IMG/VR virus record: IMGVR_UViG_3300021375_000049
Span: 1-47,364 of that record
Origin: a virus
Direction: 5' to 3' (one strand)
Length of the DNA stretch: 47,364 bases
The position numbers and the translations under genes were made by a program. This document shows positions 37,539-44,329 of the stretch, piece by piece (the stretch's first letter is position 1; the number at the start of each line of letters is the position of its first letter). Under the pieces are notes generated by a model. The model was not told the origin of the DNA. It did not search any database and saw nothing but the letters and a program-made list of their open reading frames with translations.

Positions 37539-39386
37539 ATGGCATATACAATAACAAATTCAGATAATAGTAGGACAATAACAGTCCAAGATACTACTGT
37601 CGATACCACCTATGCCTTAAAGTTAATTGGAAGAAATGTATCAGGATATGGGCAGTATTTTGTAGAAAATACTGTAAGACATCTTGAAAACTTCGCTAGT
37701 ACCACATCACCATCGGGTGAAAAATTAACCGGGCAACTTTGGTATGACAAAAGTGAAAGTATTTTAAAATACTGGAATGGATCTACATGGAAAAGAGCTA
37801 CAAATATAATTGTAAACTCTAGTGCTCCTAGTACATCTAATACAGGTGATGCATGGTTTGATACCGGAAACCAAAAGTTATATATTTACAATGGTACAAC
37901 TTATAAACCAGCCGCATATTCAGGTGAAGTTACAAACGAATACTCGAGCGATTCAAGTGTAGGTTCCCCTAGTAATTACGGTACAAAATTAAGAAATATT
38001 TATTTAACAGATTCAGGTGGTAATCCTAAACCTGTACTAGGTTTAGTTTATGTCAGTGATGGTACAGTTAATGGTGGTGCTACAACTACAACTGACGGTA
38101 AAGAAACACTGATGGGTATATTCAGTGATCATCCAGAATTTGTTGCTGGTAGTACAGACAGTAAATCAGACGGTCAAAATATAAATTATTTTACAGAACT
38201 AAGTGCAACTGGTGGTATAGGTACAACTATCAAACCAGGTATGAACCTTAGAGATGAATATGCCGCAACAGCAGTAGCACTAGCAGAAAGAGCATATAAG
38301 GCCGATACAACATATAAAATTAATTTAGGTAATATAGGATCACCAGGTTCAAACATTGACGCAGGTTCTATTATTACAACATTAGGAAGTTACATACCAA
38401 CTACAGACGATGCATTTACACTAGGTAGTGCAAGTTCAAAATTTGCAGAAATGTATTCAGGGACTATTACAATAGGTGACGGTTCTACTGGTCTTATAAG
38501 TGCAAATGGTAGTGTAAACCTAGGAGAGTCAAGTACTAGATTTGCTAACGGTTATTTTACAAACATAGATGTAAGTGGTAATGTAACATTTGGTGCAGGT
38601 ACACAAAACTTAGGAACAAGTGGAGCACCGGTAGAAAATTTTTACTCAGCAAATGCAAGTATTACTACTAGCCTCACATTAGGTTCAGGTGGTACAGCAT
38701 TTACACTTCCAATTACAGACGGTAGTGCTGATCAGGCACTTATTACAGATGGTTCAGGTGCTGTAAGTTTTGGTAATGTTGCCCTTAGTACAACTACATT
38801 TACAGCAGGTGCAGGACTAACAGGTGGCGGTACATTAGCAAGTAATAGAACATTTGATGTTGGCGCAGGTAGTTATATAATTGTAAATGCTGACAGTATT
38901 GAAGCAGATGCCACAACAGCCGCAACTGCAAACAAACTGGTTGCAAGAGATGGTGCTGGTAATGTAGCGGCAAATTATTTTGTTGGTACAGCAACAGCGG
39001 CTCAGTATGCGGATTTGGCTGAGATATATTCAGCAGATGCAGATTATGAACCAGGCACAGTTGTAAAAATAGGCGGAGATGCTGAAATTACGCAAACATC
39101 TAGTCATGCAGATACAGATGTATTTGGTGTTATATCTACAGATCCAGCATACTTAATGAATAGTAGTGCAGATGGTTTACCAGTAGCATTACAAGGCAGA
39201 GTGCCAGTAAAGGTAATAGGAAAAATTAATAAAGGCGATAGACTGATATCAAGCGATGAGCCTGGAATGGCTTGGGCTTATGTAGACAGTGATAGTTATG
39301 ATACTAGAGCAGTTATAGGTAGAAGTTTACAAGACAAAGCAGACGGTGGTATAGGAATTATAGAAGCCGTTATAGGGATAAAATAG
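37539..39386 (+). CDS. Tail fibre-like protein
   Basis: A 615-residue fibre-type protein. The N-terminal region has two related short modules, GQLWYDKSESILKYWNGSTW (about 65-84) and GDAWFDTGNQKLYIYNGTTY (about 102-121). The middle is built of Gly/Ser/Thr-rich beta repeats (LGSASSKFAEMYSGTITIGD; LGESSTRFANGYFTNIDVSG). The C-terminal 125 residues (ADLAEIYSADADYEPGTVVK, then GRVPVKVIGKINKGDRLIS) form a compact head domain common at the ends of marine phage fibres, where S74-type chaperone domains also occur; I see no catalytic pair that would prove self-cleavage. The ribosome site AGAGGAT precedes the ATG. Confidence 0.8.
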   Translation: MAYTITNSDNSRTITVQDTTVDTTYALKLIGRNVSGYGQYFVENTVRHLENFASTTSPSGEKLTGQLWYDKSESILKYWNGSTWKRATNIIVNSSAPSTSNTGDAWFDTGNQKLYIYNGTTYKPAAYSGEVTNEYSSDSSVGSPSNYGTKLRNIYLTDSGGNPKPVLGLVYVSDGTVNGGATTTTDGKETLMGIFSDHPEFVAGSTDSKSDGQNINYFTELSATGGIGTTIKPGMNLRDEYAATAVALAERAYKADTTYKINLGNIGSPGSNIDAGSIITTLGSYIPTTDDAFTLGSASSKFAEMYSGTITIGDGSTGLISANGSVNLGESSTRFANGYFTNIDVSGNVTFGAGTQNLGTSGAPVENFYSANASITTSLTLGSGGTAFTLPITDGSADQALITDGSGAVSFGNVALSTTTFTAGAGLTGGGTLASNRTFDVGAGSYIIVNADSIEADATTAATANKLVARDGAGNVAANYFVGTATAAQYADLAEIYSADADYEPGTVVKIGGDAEITQTSSHADTDVFGVISTDPAYLMNSSADGLPVALQGRVPVKVIGKINKGDRLISSDEPGMAWAYVDSDSYDTRAVIGRSLQDKADGGIGIIEAVIGIK

Positions 39387-39393
39387 ATAAATA
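39386..39393 (+). promoter_or_regulatory. Late promoter box GATAAATA with a normal leader
   Basis: GATAAATAC starts at the last base of the preceding stop codon. The predicted start near 39399 leaves a leader of about 26 bases with TTAGGAGA before the ATG at 39425. This is a conventional leader, in contrast to the leaderless arrangements elsewhere. Confidence 0.7.
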
Positions 39394-39424
39394 CAGGTAT
39401 AGAATACTTATTTAGGAGAACATT

Positions 39425-40462
39425 ATGGCATCAGGAAGTTCAGTCACAATAACAGGCGGAACCAATATGACTCAGGTCGTTGCAGGTGATGTAATAGATG
39501 ACGCAGATTTCAATAATGCTCGTACTAATGTAAATACATTAATGGGTACAGCGGCTGACGTTACTACAGGTACTTTCACAGAATCAAATACATATGGATG
39601 GGGCCAAGGCGGAGCAGGTGTAAATGCCGCTTCAGCAGGCGGAATAGTATACGCCGATAATGCCACAGGCGGATTTAAAAGATTACAAGATGACGTTCAG
39701 GCAATGTGTGCCTTTTTAGGTCAAACAGTTAGAACCAACGTTGGTTCAGATGTAGGAACAAGTACAGTTATTGATGACACAACATGGTCTAACTTGATGT
39801 TGAATGTTAAAGATTGTTGGGATAACAGATTTTCACCAGCAGGAAGAACAAGCTCAACAGGCGACAGTGAAGCAAGAACGGCGGCATGGTCAAGCAGTTT
39901 AGAACAAGTAACAACATATTCTTGGGGCTCAGAAGCCTTATTAAGAGAATTTTTTAACGGTGGTGGAAGAGTAGGAATGAGTGCTAGTAGATCTGGTGGT
40001 ACAAGTTCTACACAAAATACAGACTGGACTAACTTGCTAAGTGCTATGGGTGATTTATATATTGATTACCAAACTGGTGGTGGTAGCTCAGGTACAAACG
40101 CAGGAGTAGGCCTATATGAGCTTACAACAAGTTATCAATTACTATGGACTAAATTAGGTTCAGGTGCTTATGCTTCTAACTATTTTAAAATGTATGGTAA
40201 AGTAAATAGTACATCTAACCCTACAGTAATATCACTTAAAGCAGAATTAAGTGATCCATATACAGCGGCCGCGGCGGCGGCGGCAGATGGTGCTATTGGT
40301 CCTGACGGTGTACCAAGTACAGGTGACGATGCGGCTGGATATACTGACAGCATTGACGGAACATTAACAATTAATGGTAGACGTCATTTACCAAATGCTA
40401 CAGGTTCTGGTTTTAGTTTTACTAACCCAACAGTAAGTGCAGGTAGTATAACCGGTTCATAA
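39425..40462 (+). CDS. Virion structural protein, possibly fibre or decoration
   Basis: A 345-residue Gly/Ser/Thr/Asn-rich protein with two related segments, TTWSNLMLNVKDCWDNRF (about 119-136) and NTDWTNLLSAMGDLYIDY (about 200-217), that suggest an internal duplication. The C-terminal third is beta-like. Seven alanines in a row (281-287) are written with GCG and GCC codons. I see no enzyme motif. It is the last gene of the late structural run: a strong terminator lies 16 bases after the stop. The ribosome site is TTAGGAGA. Confidence 0.7.
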   Translation: MASGSSVTITGGTNMTQVVAGDVIDDADFNNARTNVNTLMGTAADVTTGTFTESNTYGWGQGGAGVNAASAGGIVYADNATGGFKRLQDDVQAMCAFLGQTVRTNVGSDVGTSTVIDDTTWSNLMLNVKDCWDNRFSPAGRTSSTGDSEARTAAWSSSLEQVTTYSWGSEALLREFFNGGGRVGMSASRSGGTSSTQNTDWTNLLSAMGDLYIDYQTGGGSSGTNAGVGLYELTTSYQLLWTKLGSGAYASNYFKMYGKVNSTSNPTVISLKAELSDPYTAAAAAAADGAIGPDGVPSTGDDAAGYTDSIDGTLTINGRRHLPNATGSGFSFTNPTVSAGSITGS

Positions 40463-40478
40463 TAAAAATTTAATTTTT

Positions 40479-40507
40479 AAAGCCAGTTCATAGTAACTGG
40501 CTTTTTT
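40479..40507 (+). terminator. Rho-independent terminator after the virion genes
   Basis: AAAGCCAGTT and AACTGGCTTT form a 10-bp stem around CATAGT, followed by a T run. It is nearly identical to the terminator at 40845-40873. Confidence 0.9.
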
Positions 40508-40509
40508 AT

Positions 40510-40517
40510 GATAAATA
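40510..40517 (+). promoter_or_regulatory. Late-type box GATAAATA in front of the riboswitch cassette
   Basis: GATAAATAATTATT lies directly after the terminator, so the cassette needs its own promoter. The predicted start is near 40523, 18 bases before the first aptamer. Confidence 0.65.
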
Positions 40518-40540
40518 ATTATTGAGTAACATTTACTCAT

Positions 40541-40601
40541 CGTTCATTCACTCTAAATGTAGCAGTGAACGGAAGTAGTCAAGTAGACGAAGGAACGCAT
40601 C
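40541..40601 (+). promoter_or_regulatory. Glutamine riboswitch, first aptamer (glnA / Downstream-peptide class)
   Basis: The conserved core of the glutamine aptamer is readable. P1 is CGTTC (40541-40545) with GAACG (40593-40597). P2 is TTCACT (40547-40552) with AGTGAA (40564-40569). Then come CGGAAGTA (40570-40577), P3 GTC/GAC around AAGTA, the conserved GAAG (40589-40592) and CATC after P1. This matches the published glnA/Downstream-peptide pattern of cyanobacteria and marine phages. A second complete copy follows two bases later. Confidence 0.85.
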
Positions 40602-40603
40602 TT

Positions 40604-40654
40604 CGTTCATCTGGAAACAGACGGAAGTAGGTGATTATACCGAAGGAACGCATC
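40604..40654 (+). promoter_or_regulatory. Glutamine riboswitch, second aptamer (tandem copy)
   Basis: P1 is CGTTC (40604-40608) with GAACG (40646-40650). P2 is TCTG-GAAA-CAGA (40610-40621), closed by a GNRA tetraloop. The core is CGGAAGTA (40622-40629), P3 is GGT/ACC (40630-40632 with 40639-40641), followed by GAAG and the 3' CATC. The P2 and P3 sequences differ from those of the first aptamer while the pairing and core are kept, which supports a real RNA structure rather than a simple DNA repeat. Confidence 0.88.
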
Positions 40655-40667
40655 TCATATGGAGATG
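40651..40667 (+). promoter_or_regulatory. Hairpin over the ribosome binding site: putative expression platform
   Basis: CATCTC (40651-40656) can pair with GAGATG (40662-40667), hiding the GGAG (40661-40664) of the peptide gene. The 5' arm includes the conserved CATC at the end of the second aptamer. Ligand binding that holds CATC in the aptamer would free the ribosome site, i.e. an ON switch. That direction is inferred. Confidence 0.6.
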
Positions 40668-40671
40668 TTAA

Positions 40672-40833
40672 ATGACTAAGTATCAAGAATCAGTACAAAT
40701 CAAACGTGCTGTAAGAAGAACACTTAAGAATAAAAAAGTTGTAGCAAGCCTATTGCAATTCCCTCATGTTGAAAAGCAAAAGAAGGATAGTGAATGGCCA
40801 GCATATATAACAGACAATCCGTTTTATCCTTAA
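40672..40833 (+). CDS. Small basic peptide under glutamine-riboswitch control
   Basis: A 53-residue protein starting MTKYQESVQIKRAVRRTL and ending AYITDNPFYP. It is rich in Lys/Arg (11 against 5 acidic residues), with the positive charge concentrated in a predicted N-terminal helix (residues 5-30). GGAG lies seven bases before the ATG. It is the only gene between the two terminators, so it is the sole target of the tandem riboswitch. Genes downstream of this riboswitch class are typically short; in cyanobacteria one such product is a glutamine synthetase inactivating factor, which is also small and basic. I see no clear sequence match to IF7/IF17, so the analogy is only a hypothesis. Confidence 0.8.
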   Translation: MTKYQESVQIKRAVRRTLKNKKVVASLLQFPHVEKQKKDSEWPAYITDNPFYP

Positions 40834-40844
40834 GCCATAAAATT

Positions 40845-40873
40845 AAAGCCAGTTCATAGTATCTGGCTTTTTT
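40845..40873 (+). terminator. Rho-independent terminator closing the riboswitch cassette
   Basis: AAAGCCAG and CTGGCTTT form an 8-bp stem followed by a T run. Over 29 bases it differs from the terminator at 40479-40507 at a single position. Confidence 0.9.
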
Positions 40874-40879
40874 CTGACT

Positions 40880-40887
40880 AATAAATA
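40880..40887 (+). promoter_or_regulatory. Late-type box AATAAATA
   Basis: It lies between a strong terminator and the ATG at 40893, exactly five bases before it. Because the terminator shuts off upstream transcripts, this box is the most likely source of the mRNA, which would be leaderless. Confidence 0.6.
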
Positions 40888-40892
40888 TCACT

Positions 40893-41252
40893 ATGAGTAC
40901 ACGTTTGACAAAAGCCTTAGAGTTTGCTAATTATCGTACCACTTTAAATAATCAGCAGGCACAACTAAAAGCAAAAACACAAAGTTTATTAAGTTATAGT
41001 ATTAATGGTGGTACATTTACTATAGATATACCCCTAATTACATTCTGTAAACAACTGTTAGATGACGGTCAAAAAGACGTTGTACTATTAGATATTTATA
41101 AAAACCCAATTCAGGTAGAAGTTACTTCATTTTATGACGAAATATCAAGTAGATATTATGAAGTAACAAATGATTATTATGCTGAATATGAAAAATTAAG
41201 AAAATCTAGAAAAGTACACAAAGTTTTGGACCTAAATGAAGAAGGAAAGTAA
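40893..41252 (+). CDS. Hypothetical protein of marine T4-like phage type
   Basis: A 119-residue protein with an N-terminal helix (TKALEFANYRTTLNNQQAQL), a strand block (SINGGTFTIDIPLITFCKQL; VVLLDIYKNPIQVEV) and a helical, charged C-terminus (DYYAEYEKLRKSRKVH). I recognise the general pattern from marine T4-like phages but know no function. It has no membrane segment. No ribosome site is visible; the start codon coincides with the predicted transcript start. It overlaps the next gene by 17 bases. Confidence 0.7.
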   Translation: MSTRLTKALEFANYRTTLNNQQAQLKAKTQSLLSYSINGGTFTIDIPLITFCKQLLDDGQKDVVLLDIYKNPIQVEVTSFYDEISSRYYEVTNDYYAEYEKLRKSRKVHKVLDLNEEGK

Positions 41253-42138
41253 TAGTCGCGGAGTATTAATGTTCGCACATAACAACACGGAGATTGATTA
41301 CTTCCGTTTGGCTGTGGTAAATGCATTACTGGTACAGAAGAATTTAGGTATTAAAAACATTACTGTAGTCACAGATCCACATAGTTTAGCACAAGGCGAA
41401 AAAACTTTAGGTAAAAGATTAATTAAGAAAGCAATTAATAATATTATTGTAATTGAAAAAAATAAAAAATTTAAAAATACAAATGTTAGATTATATAAAG
41501 ATACTAGTCATAGTGTAAAAAATTTATCATTTTATAATGTAAACAGGTGTGATGCATATGATATTTCACCTTATGATGAAACAATATTACTTGATGTTGA
41601 TTATTTAATATTAAGTGATACATTAAATCAGTGTTGGGGTCATAATAATGAACTAATGATGAACTGGAAATTTCAGGACATAATGTATGAACGCAAAGAC
41701 CCCTCATTAAATAGGTTAAACCATTTAGGTATAACAATGTATTGGGCAACTGTGGTTTACTTCCGCAAAACAGAATATGCTGAAAGTTTTTTTAATTTCG
41801 TCAAACATGTAAAAAACAATCCGCAATATTATCGAGACTTATATCAGTGGCAAGGTACTCTATACAGAAACGATTACAGTTTCTCTATTGCCGCTCATAT
41901 GATGTCAGGTTTTACTGATAAAGGAATACCACAGTTGCCTACTACTCTTTACAAGAGTTTTGATACTGATGATATACATAGTGCTGTAGATAAAAATACA
42001 ATTATTATGTATTTGGAAAAACCCAAAAGCCCGGGCGATTTTATTTTAACAAAATGGCAAGACATAGACTTACATATAATGAATAAATGGGCAATAAATA
42101 GAATTAGTAATGAACTAATAGGATATGCAAATGGCTAA
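41236..42138 (+). CDS. Glycosyltransferase-like protein (GT-A type), paralogue of 42800-43666
   Basis: A 300-residue protein with SRGVLMFAHNNTEIDYFRLA at the N-terminus and YDISPYDETILLDVDYLILS in the middle. The DVD (120-122) after a hydrophobic strand is the nucleotide-sugar/metal-binding motif of GT-A glycosyltransferases. The protein at 42800 repeats the same plan (SRGYIVIAQNN; SPYDETVILDTDM), so the pair is paralogous. I keep the upstream ATG because SRG is shared by both proteins, although an ATG at 41269 has a better ribosome site (GGAG at 41260-41263). The sugar donor and acceptor are unknown; virion or host-glycan modification is likely. Confidence 0.7.
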   Translation: MKKESNSRGVLMFAHNNTEIDYFRLAVVNALLVQKNLGIKNITVVTDPHSLAQGEKTLGKRLIKKAINNIIVIEKNKKFKNTNVRLYKDTSHSVKNLSFYNVNRCDAYDISPYDETILLDVDYLILSDTLNQCWGHNNELMMNWKFQDIMYERKDPSLNRLNHLGITMYWATVVYFRKTEYAESFFNFVKHVKNNPQYYRDLYQWQGTLYRNDYSFSIAAHMMSGFTDKGIPQLPTTLYKSFDTDDIHSAVDKNTIIMYLEKPKSPGDFILTKWQDIDLHIMNKWAINRISNELIGYANG

Positions 42139-42361
42139 AAAATACATACACGTTAATCAACACAAGATTAGAAGTAATTTAAAACACGGAACAAATGAGC
42201 CTGTGATAACAATTAAAGAAGGTAAGAGTAATACTTACTGTCACGAAGTAGAAGTTAAAGGCCCTAGCAAAGTTATATACGGAGAGGAAGGCAAAAAGTT
42301 ATTGTCTTGTGGTGCAAGAGTAGTAATAGAAACAGAGAGCGATATAGAGATAGTAAGATGA
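42131..42361 (+). CDS. Small conserved hypothetical protein
   Basis: A 76-residue beta-rich protein (MAKKYIHVNQHKIRSNLKHG; VIYGEEGKKLLSCGARVVIE). I recognise it as a type that recurs in marine T4-like phages, without known function. The ATG at 42131, with AGGA seven bases upstream, is preferred to an in-frame ATG at 42125. Both ends overlap their neighbours (8 bases upstream, ATGA downstream), so it is translated as part of the glycosyltransferase cluster. Confidence 0.75.
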   Translation: MAKKYIHVNQHKIRSNLKHGTNEPVITIKEGKSNTYCHEVEVKGPSKVIYGEEGKKLLSCGARVVIETESDIEIVR

Positions 42362-42807
42362 AGGCTAGATATTACATATTAGCAGGTATAGTTTACACAT
42401 TGCTTATAGGCTTTACTGCAAGTGCAATCCAAGGTAGAATTACAAGTGAAGCAATTAAAGACCAATGTTTTATAGATGGTTGTACAAAAGTATATGAATT
42501 CACAGGTGAAGTTGGTGGCGAGGAATGGGAAGAATTAATTGTTATTGCTGAAGAGTACCAAGAAGAAGCAGAGATGTGGAAAGCCGATGCTGAAGCAAAA
42601 TGGGAAAGTGATGAGAACCCATACTATAATGCAGGTAGTGATTCAGATGCTGACGCATACATAAATCTATTTTTTATGTTATCAGATCCTATTAATTGGA
42701 TATTCACATTGATAATTGCTACATTTATAGCAGGTTTCTATTTAGCATTTTACAGTTGTAAACTTGCTATAGAAAGATATTTTAAAGGTAACAATACTGA
42801 TGAGTAG
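42358..42807 (+). CDS. Two-pass membrane protein of unknown function
   Basis: A 149-residue protein with one hydrophobic segment at each end: about 6-24 (YILAGIVYTLLIGFTASAI) and about 114-134 (WIFTLIIATFIAGFYLAFYS). Between them is an acidic, Trp/Glu-rich domain of about 85 residues with a cysteine pair (CFIDGC, 37 and 42). If the segments form a hairpin, the acidic domain lies on one side of the membrane. I start at 42358, in the ATGA overlap with the preceding gene; a longer upstream frame has no support. Possible roles are a membrane anchor for the neighbouring transferases or a holin/superinfection-type factor; neither is shown. Confidence 0.7.
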   Translation: MKARYYILAGIVYTLLIGFTASAIQGRITSEAIKDQCFIDGCTKVYEFTGEVGGEEWEELIVIAEEYQEEAEMWKADAEAKWESDENPYYNAGSDSDADAYINLFFMLSDPINWIFTLIIATFIAGFYLAFYSCKLAIERYFKGNNTDE

Positions 42808-43666
42808 AGGTTACATAGTAATAGCACAAAACAACGACACAACTGATTATTTAGAGCAGGCGTATGCACTTGCTCTCAATTTAAAACTAACACAGAGCAC
42901 GATCAATAGTCTGACAGTATGTGTAGACGCTAAAACTAAAAAACTTATCAGAGCTAAACATAAAGAAGTTTTTGATAATATAGTAGATATACCCTGGCAA
43001 GACGATGCCAAAGATGCAGAATGGAAAATTAATAACAAGTGGAAATACTATTATATGAGCCCGTATGACGAAACTGTTATACTAGACACTGATATGATAT
43101 TCCCTACTGATGTTAGTTATTGGTGGGACATTATGTCACAACGTGATGTATGGGCAACTACTAAAGTTAGAACATATAGAGGTGAGGTTGCCACGGGAGA
43201 CTATTACAGAGAATGGTTTACAGCAAACAACTTACCAAATGTTTATACAGCATTTTTTTATTTTAAAAAGAGTGAACTAGCAAGTGAATTATTTGCTATG
43301 GTAGAAATAATATTCCAACATTGGCAACGTATGTTTTTTAAATATATGCCTAAAGGTAAGCCAGATTGGCTAAGTGGAGATGTAGCATTTGCACTAGCAA
43401 TGAAAATTTTAGGGATAGAACAAAAGTGTATAAGAGAAAATATTGATACTGTACCTACTTTTGTACATATGAAAAGTCATGTGCAAAATATTGTAGGTGT
43501 TTCTATTAGTGATACTTGGTCTGAAACATTGCCAACATATTATAATAGTTATAATGACTTTAAAATTGGAAACTTTAAACAGTTAATGCCTTTTCATTAT
43601 GTAGAAAAAGATTGGCTTAGTGCTGATAAAATCAAACAATTTGAGAAAGATTATGGCATTAAGTGA
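42800..43666 (+). CDS. Glycosyltransferase-like protein (GT-A type)
   Basis: A 288-residue protein with an N-terminal Rossmann-type start (SRGYIVIAQNNDTTDYLEQA) and the motif MSPYDETVILDTDMI, where DTD (96-98) is the expected metal/nucleotide-sugar site. A later GDVAFALAMKILG resembles the acceptor-side helix of GT-A enzymes. It is a paralogue of the protein at 41236. It overlaps the membrane protein by 8 bases and the next gene by 14. The products probably glycosylate a virion protein or alter a host surface glycan; the target is unknown. Confidence 0.75.
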   Translation: MSRGYIVIAQNNDTTDYLEQAYALALNLKLTQSTINSLTVCVDAKTKKLIRAKHKEVFDNIVDIPWQDDAKDAEWKINNKWKYYYMSPYDETVILDTDMIFPTDVSYWWDIMSQRDVWATTKVRTYRGEVATGDYYREWFTANNLPNVYTAFFYFKKSELASELFAMVEIIFQHWQRMFFKYMPKGKPDWLSGDVAFALAMKILGIEQKCIRENIDTVPTFVHMKSHVQNIVGVSISDTWSETLPTYYNSYNDFKIGNFKQLMPFHYVEKDWLSADKIKQFEKDYGIK

Positions 43667-44306
43667 AGCAGAAAAAAGGCGTAGGCGGTTTTTAAAAGAA
43701 AAAAATAAATTTGGTAGTTTTAATGAACTTGTAAAACATCATAATAATAGAGACCAAACTGTTTGGTTCGATTTGGAAGGGAATATATTACAAATTAGTG
43801 CTGAACAAAAAAGGAAAAAAACTGTAAAAGAACGTAGTGTAGTTTTTACTAATGAACAATTAAAAATACTACAAGATAAAGATGTAAATTTATACAGAAT
43901 AGTACAAGATGCGGAAATAGAAACTGTTTTTAGTATAGAGCTTAAACCACTTGAAAGTCCTTTTGTAGAACATGAAAAAGATTTCTTACAACTTATACCA
44001 GAGTCTAAAAGTAAAACATTTGATATAAGTGTAAAGTATAGTAAAGGAAACTTCACTGTAAAACCTCATGTTAAAATTTTAAAAAAATATAAAGAAATAG
44101 ACAGTAGTATTGCTACTGCTAATGGAAAAAAAGTACTAAAATTTTATTTCACCAGTAAAAATGATCCACATTTTATGGTAAAAACTGTAAATATTCTACT
44201 ATCAGAATTATTAGATAAAAAGTCAGTAACAAAAAAGATTAATAAAAACCTTGATCAATGTAGTATATATACCATTAAAGTATTTGATAAATATGTGTGT
44301 ATTTAA
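43653..44306 (+). CDS. Hypothetical protein, lysine-rich
   Basis: A 217-residue basic protein with a strongly charged N-terminal helix (EAEKRRRRFLKEKNKFGSFN) and a beta-rich remainder (FTVKPHVKILKKYKEI; KVLKFYFTSKNDPHFMVKTV). No enzyme motif or membrane segment is seen. I use the ATG at 43653, preceded by GAGAAAG; an upstream GTG frame at 43620 lies inside the preceding gene. It overlaps the glycosyltransferase by 14 bases. Its last codons contain a late promoter box for the next gene. Confidence 0.65.
   Translation: MALSEAEKRRRRFLKEKNKFGSFNELVKHHNNRDQTVWFDLEGNILQISAEQKRKKTVKERSVVFTNEQLKILQDKDVNLYRIVQDAEIETVFSIELKPLESPFVEHEKDFLQLIPESKSKTFDISVKYSKGNFTVKPHVKILKKYKEIDSSIATANGKKVLKFYFTSKNDPHFMVKTVNILLSELLDKKSVTKKINKNLDQCSIYTIKVFDKYVCI
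44286..44293 (+). promoter_or_regulatory. Late promoter box GATAAATA inside the end of the preceding gene
   Basis: The predicted transcript start is near 44299, with CAGGA (44318-44322) in the leader before the ATG at 44330. An overlapping hairpin is described under 44294-44328. Confidence 0.5.
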
Positions 44307-44328
44307 GAATTTAAATTCAGGACACACA
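44294..44328 (+). promoter_or_regulatory. Nested hairpin around the ribosome site of the 44330 gene
   Basis: TGTGTGT (44294-44300) pairs with ACACACA (44322-44328), enclosing the perfect palindrome GAATTTAAATTC (44307-44318) and confining the AGGA. Most of its 5' arm lies upstream of the start predicted from the late box, so only read-through RNA would form it fully. Confidence 0.45.
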
Positions 44329-44329
44329 G

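Noticed and set aside
6872-40272. Four NotI sites (GCGGCCGC) that look like cloning junctions
   Set aside because: Each encodes an in-frame Ala-Ala-Ala within an intact gene and follows from the GCG/GCC use that avoids GCWGC. No vector-like sequence flanks them.
41093-41100. Perfect TATAAATA on the minus strand inside the 119-aa gene
   Set aside because: It points at no minus-strand gene. Such 8-mers are expected several times by chance in DNA this AT-rich.
42093-42100. AATAAATA in the last part of the 41236 glycosyltransferase gene, 30 bases before the 42131 gene
   Set aside because: It could be an internal late promoter, but the genes are translationally coupled and the match is common by chance. 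Not supported enough to list.
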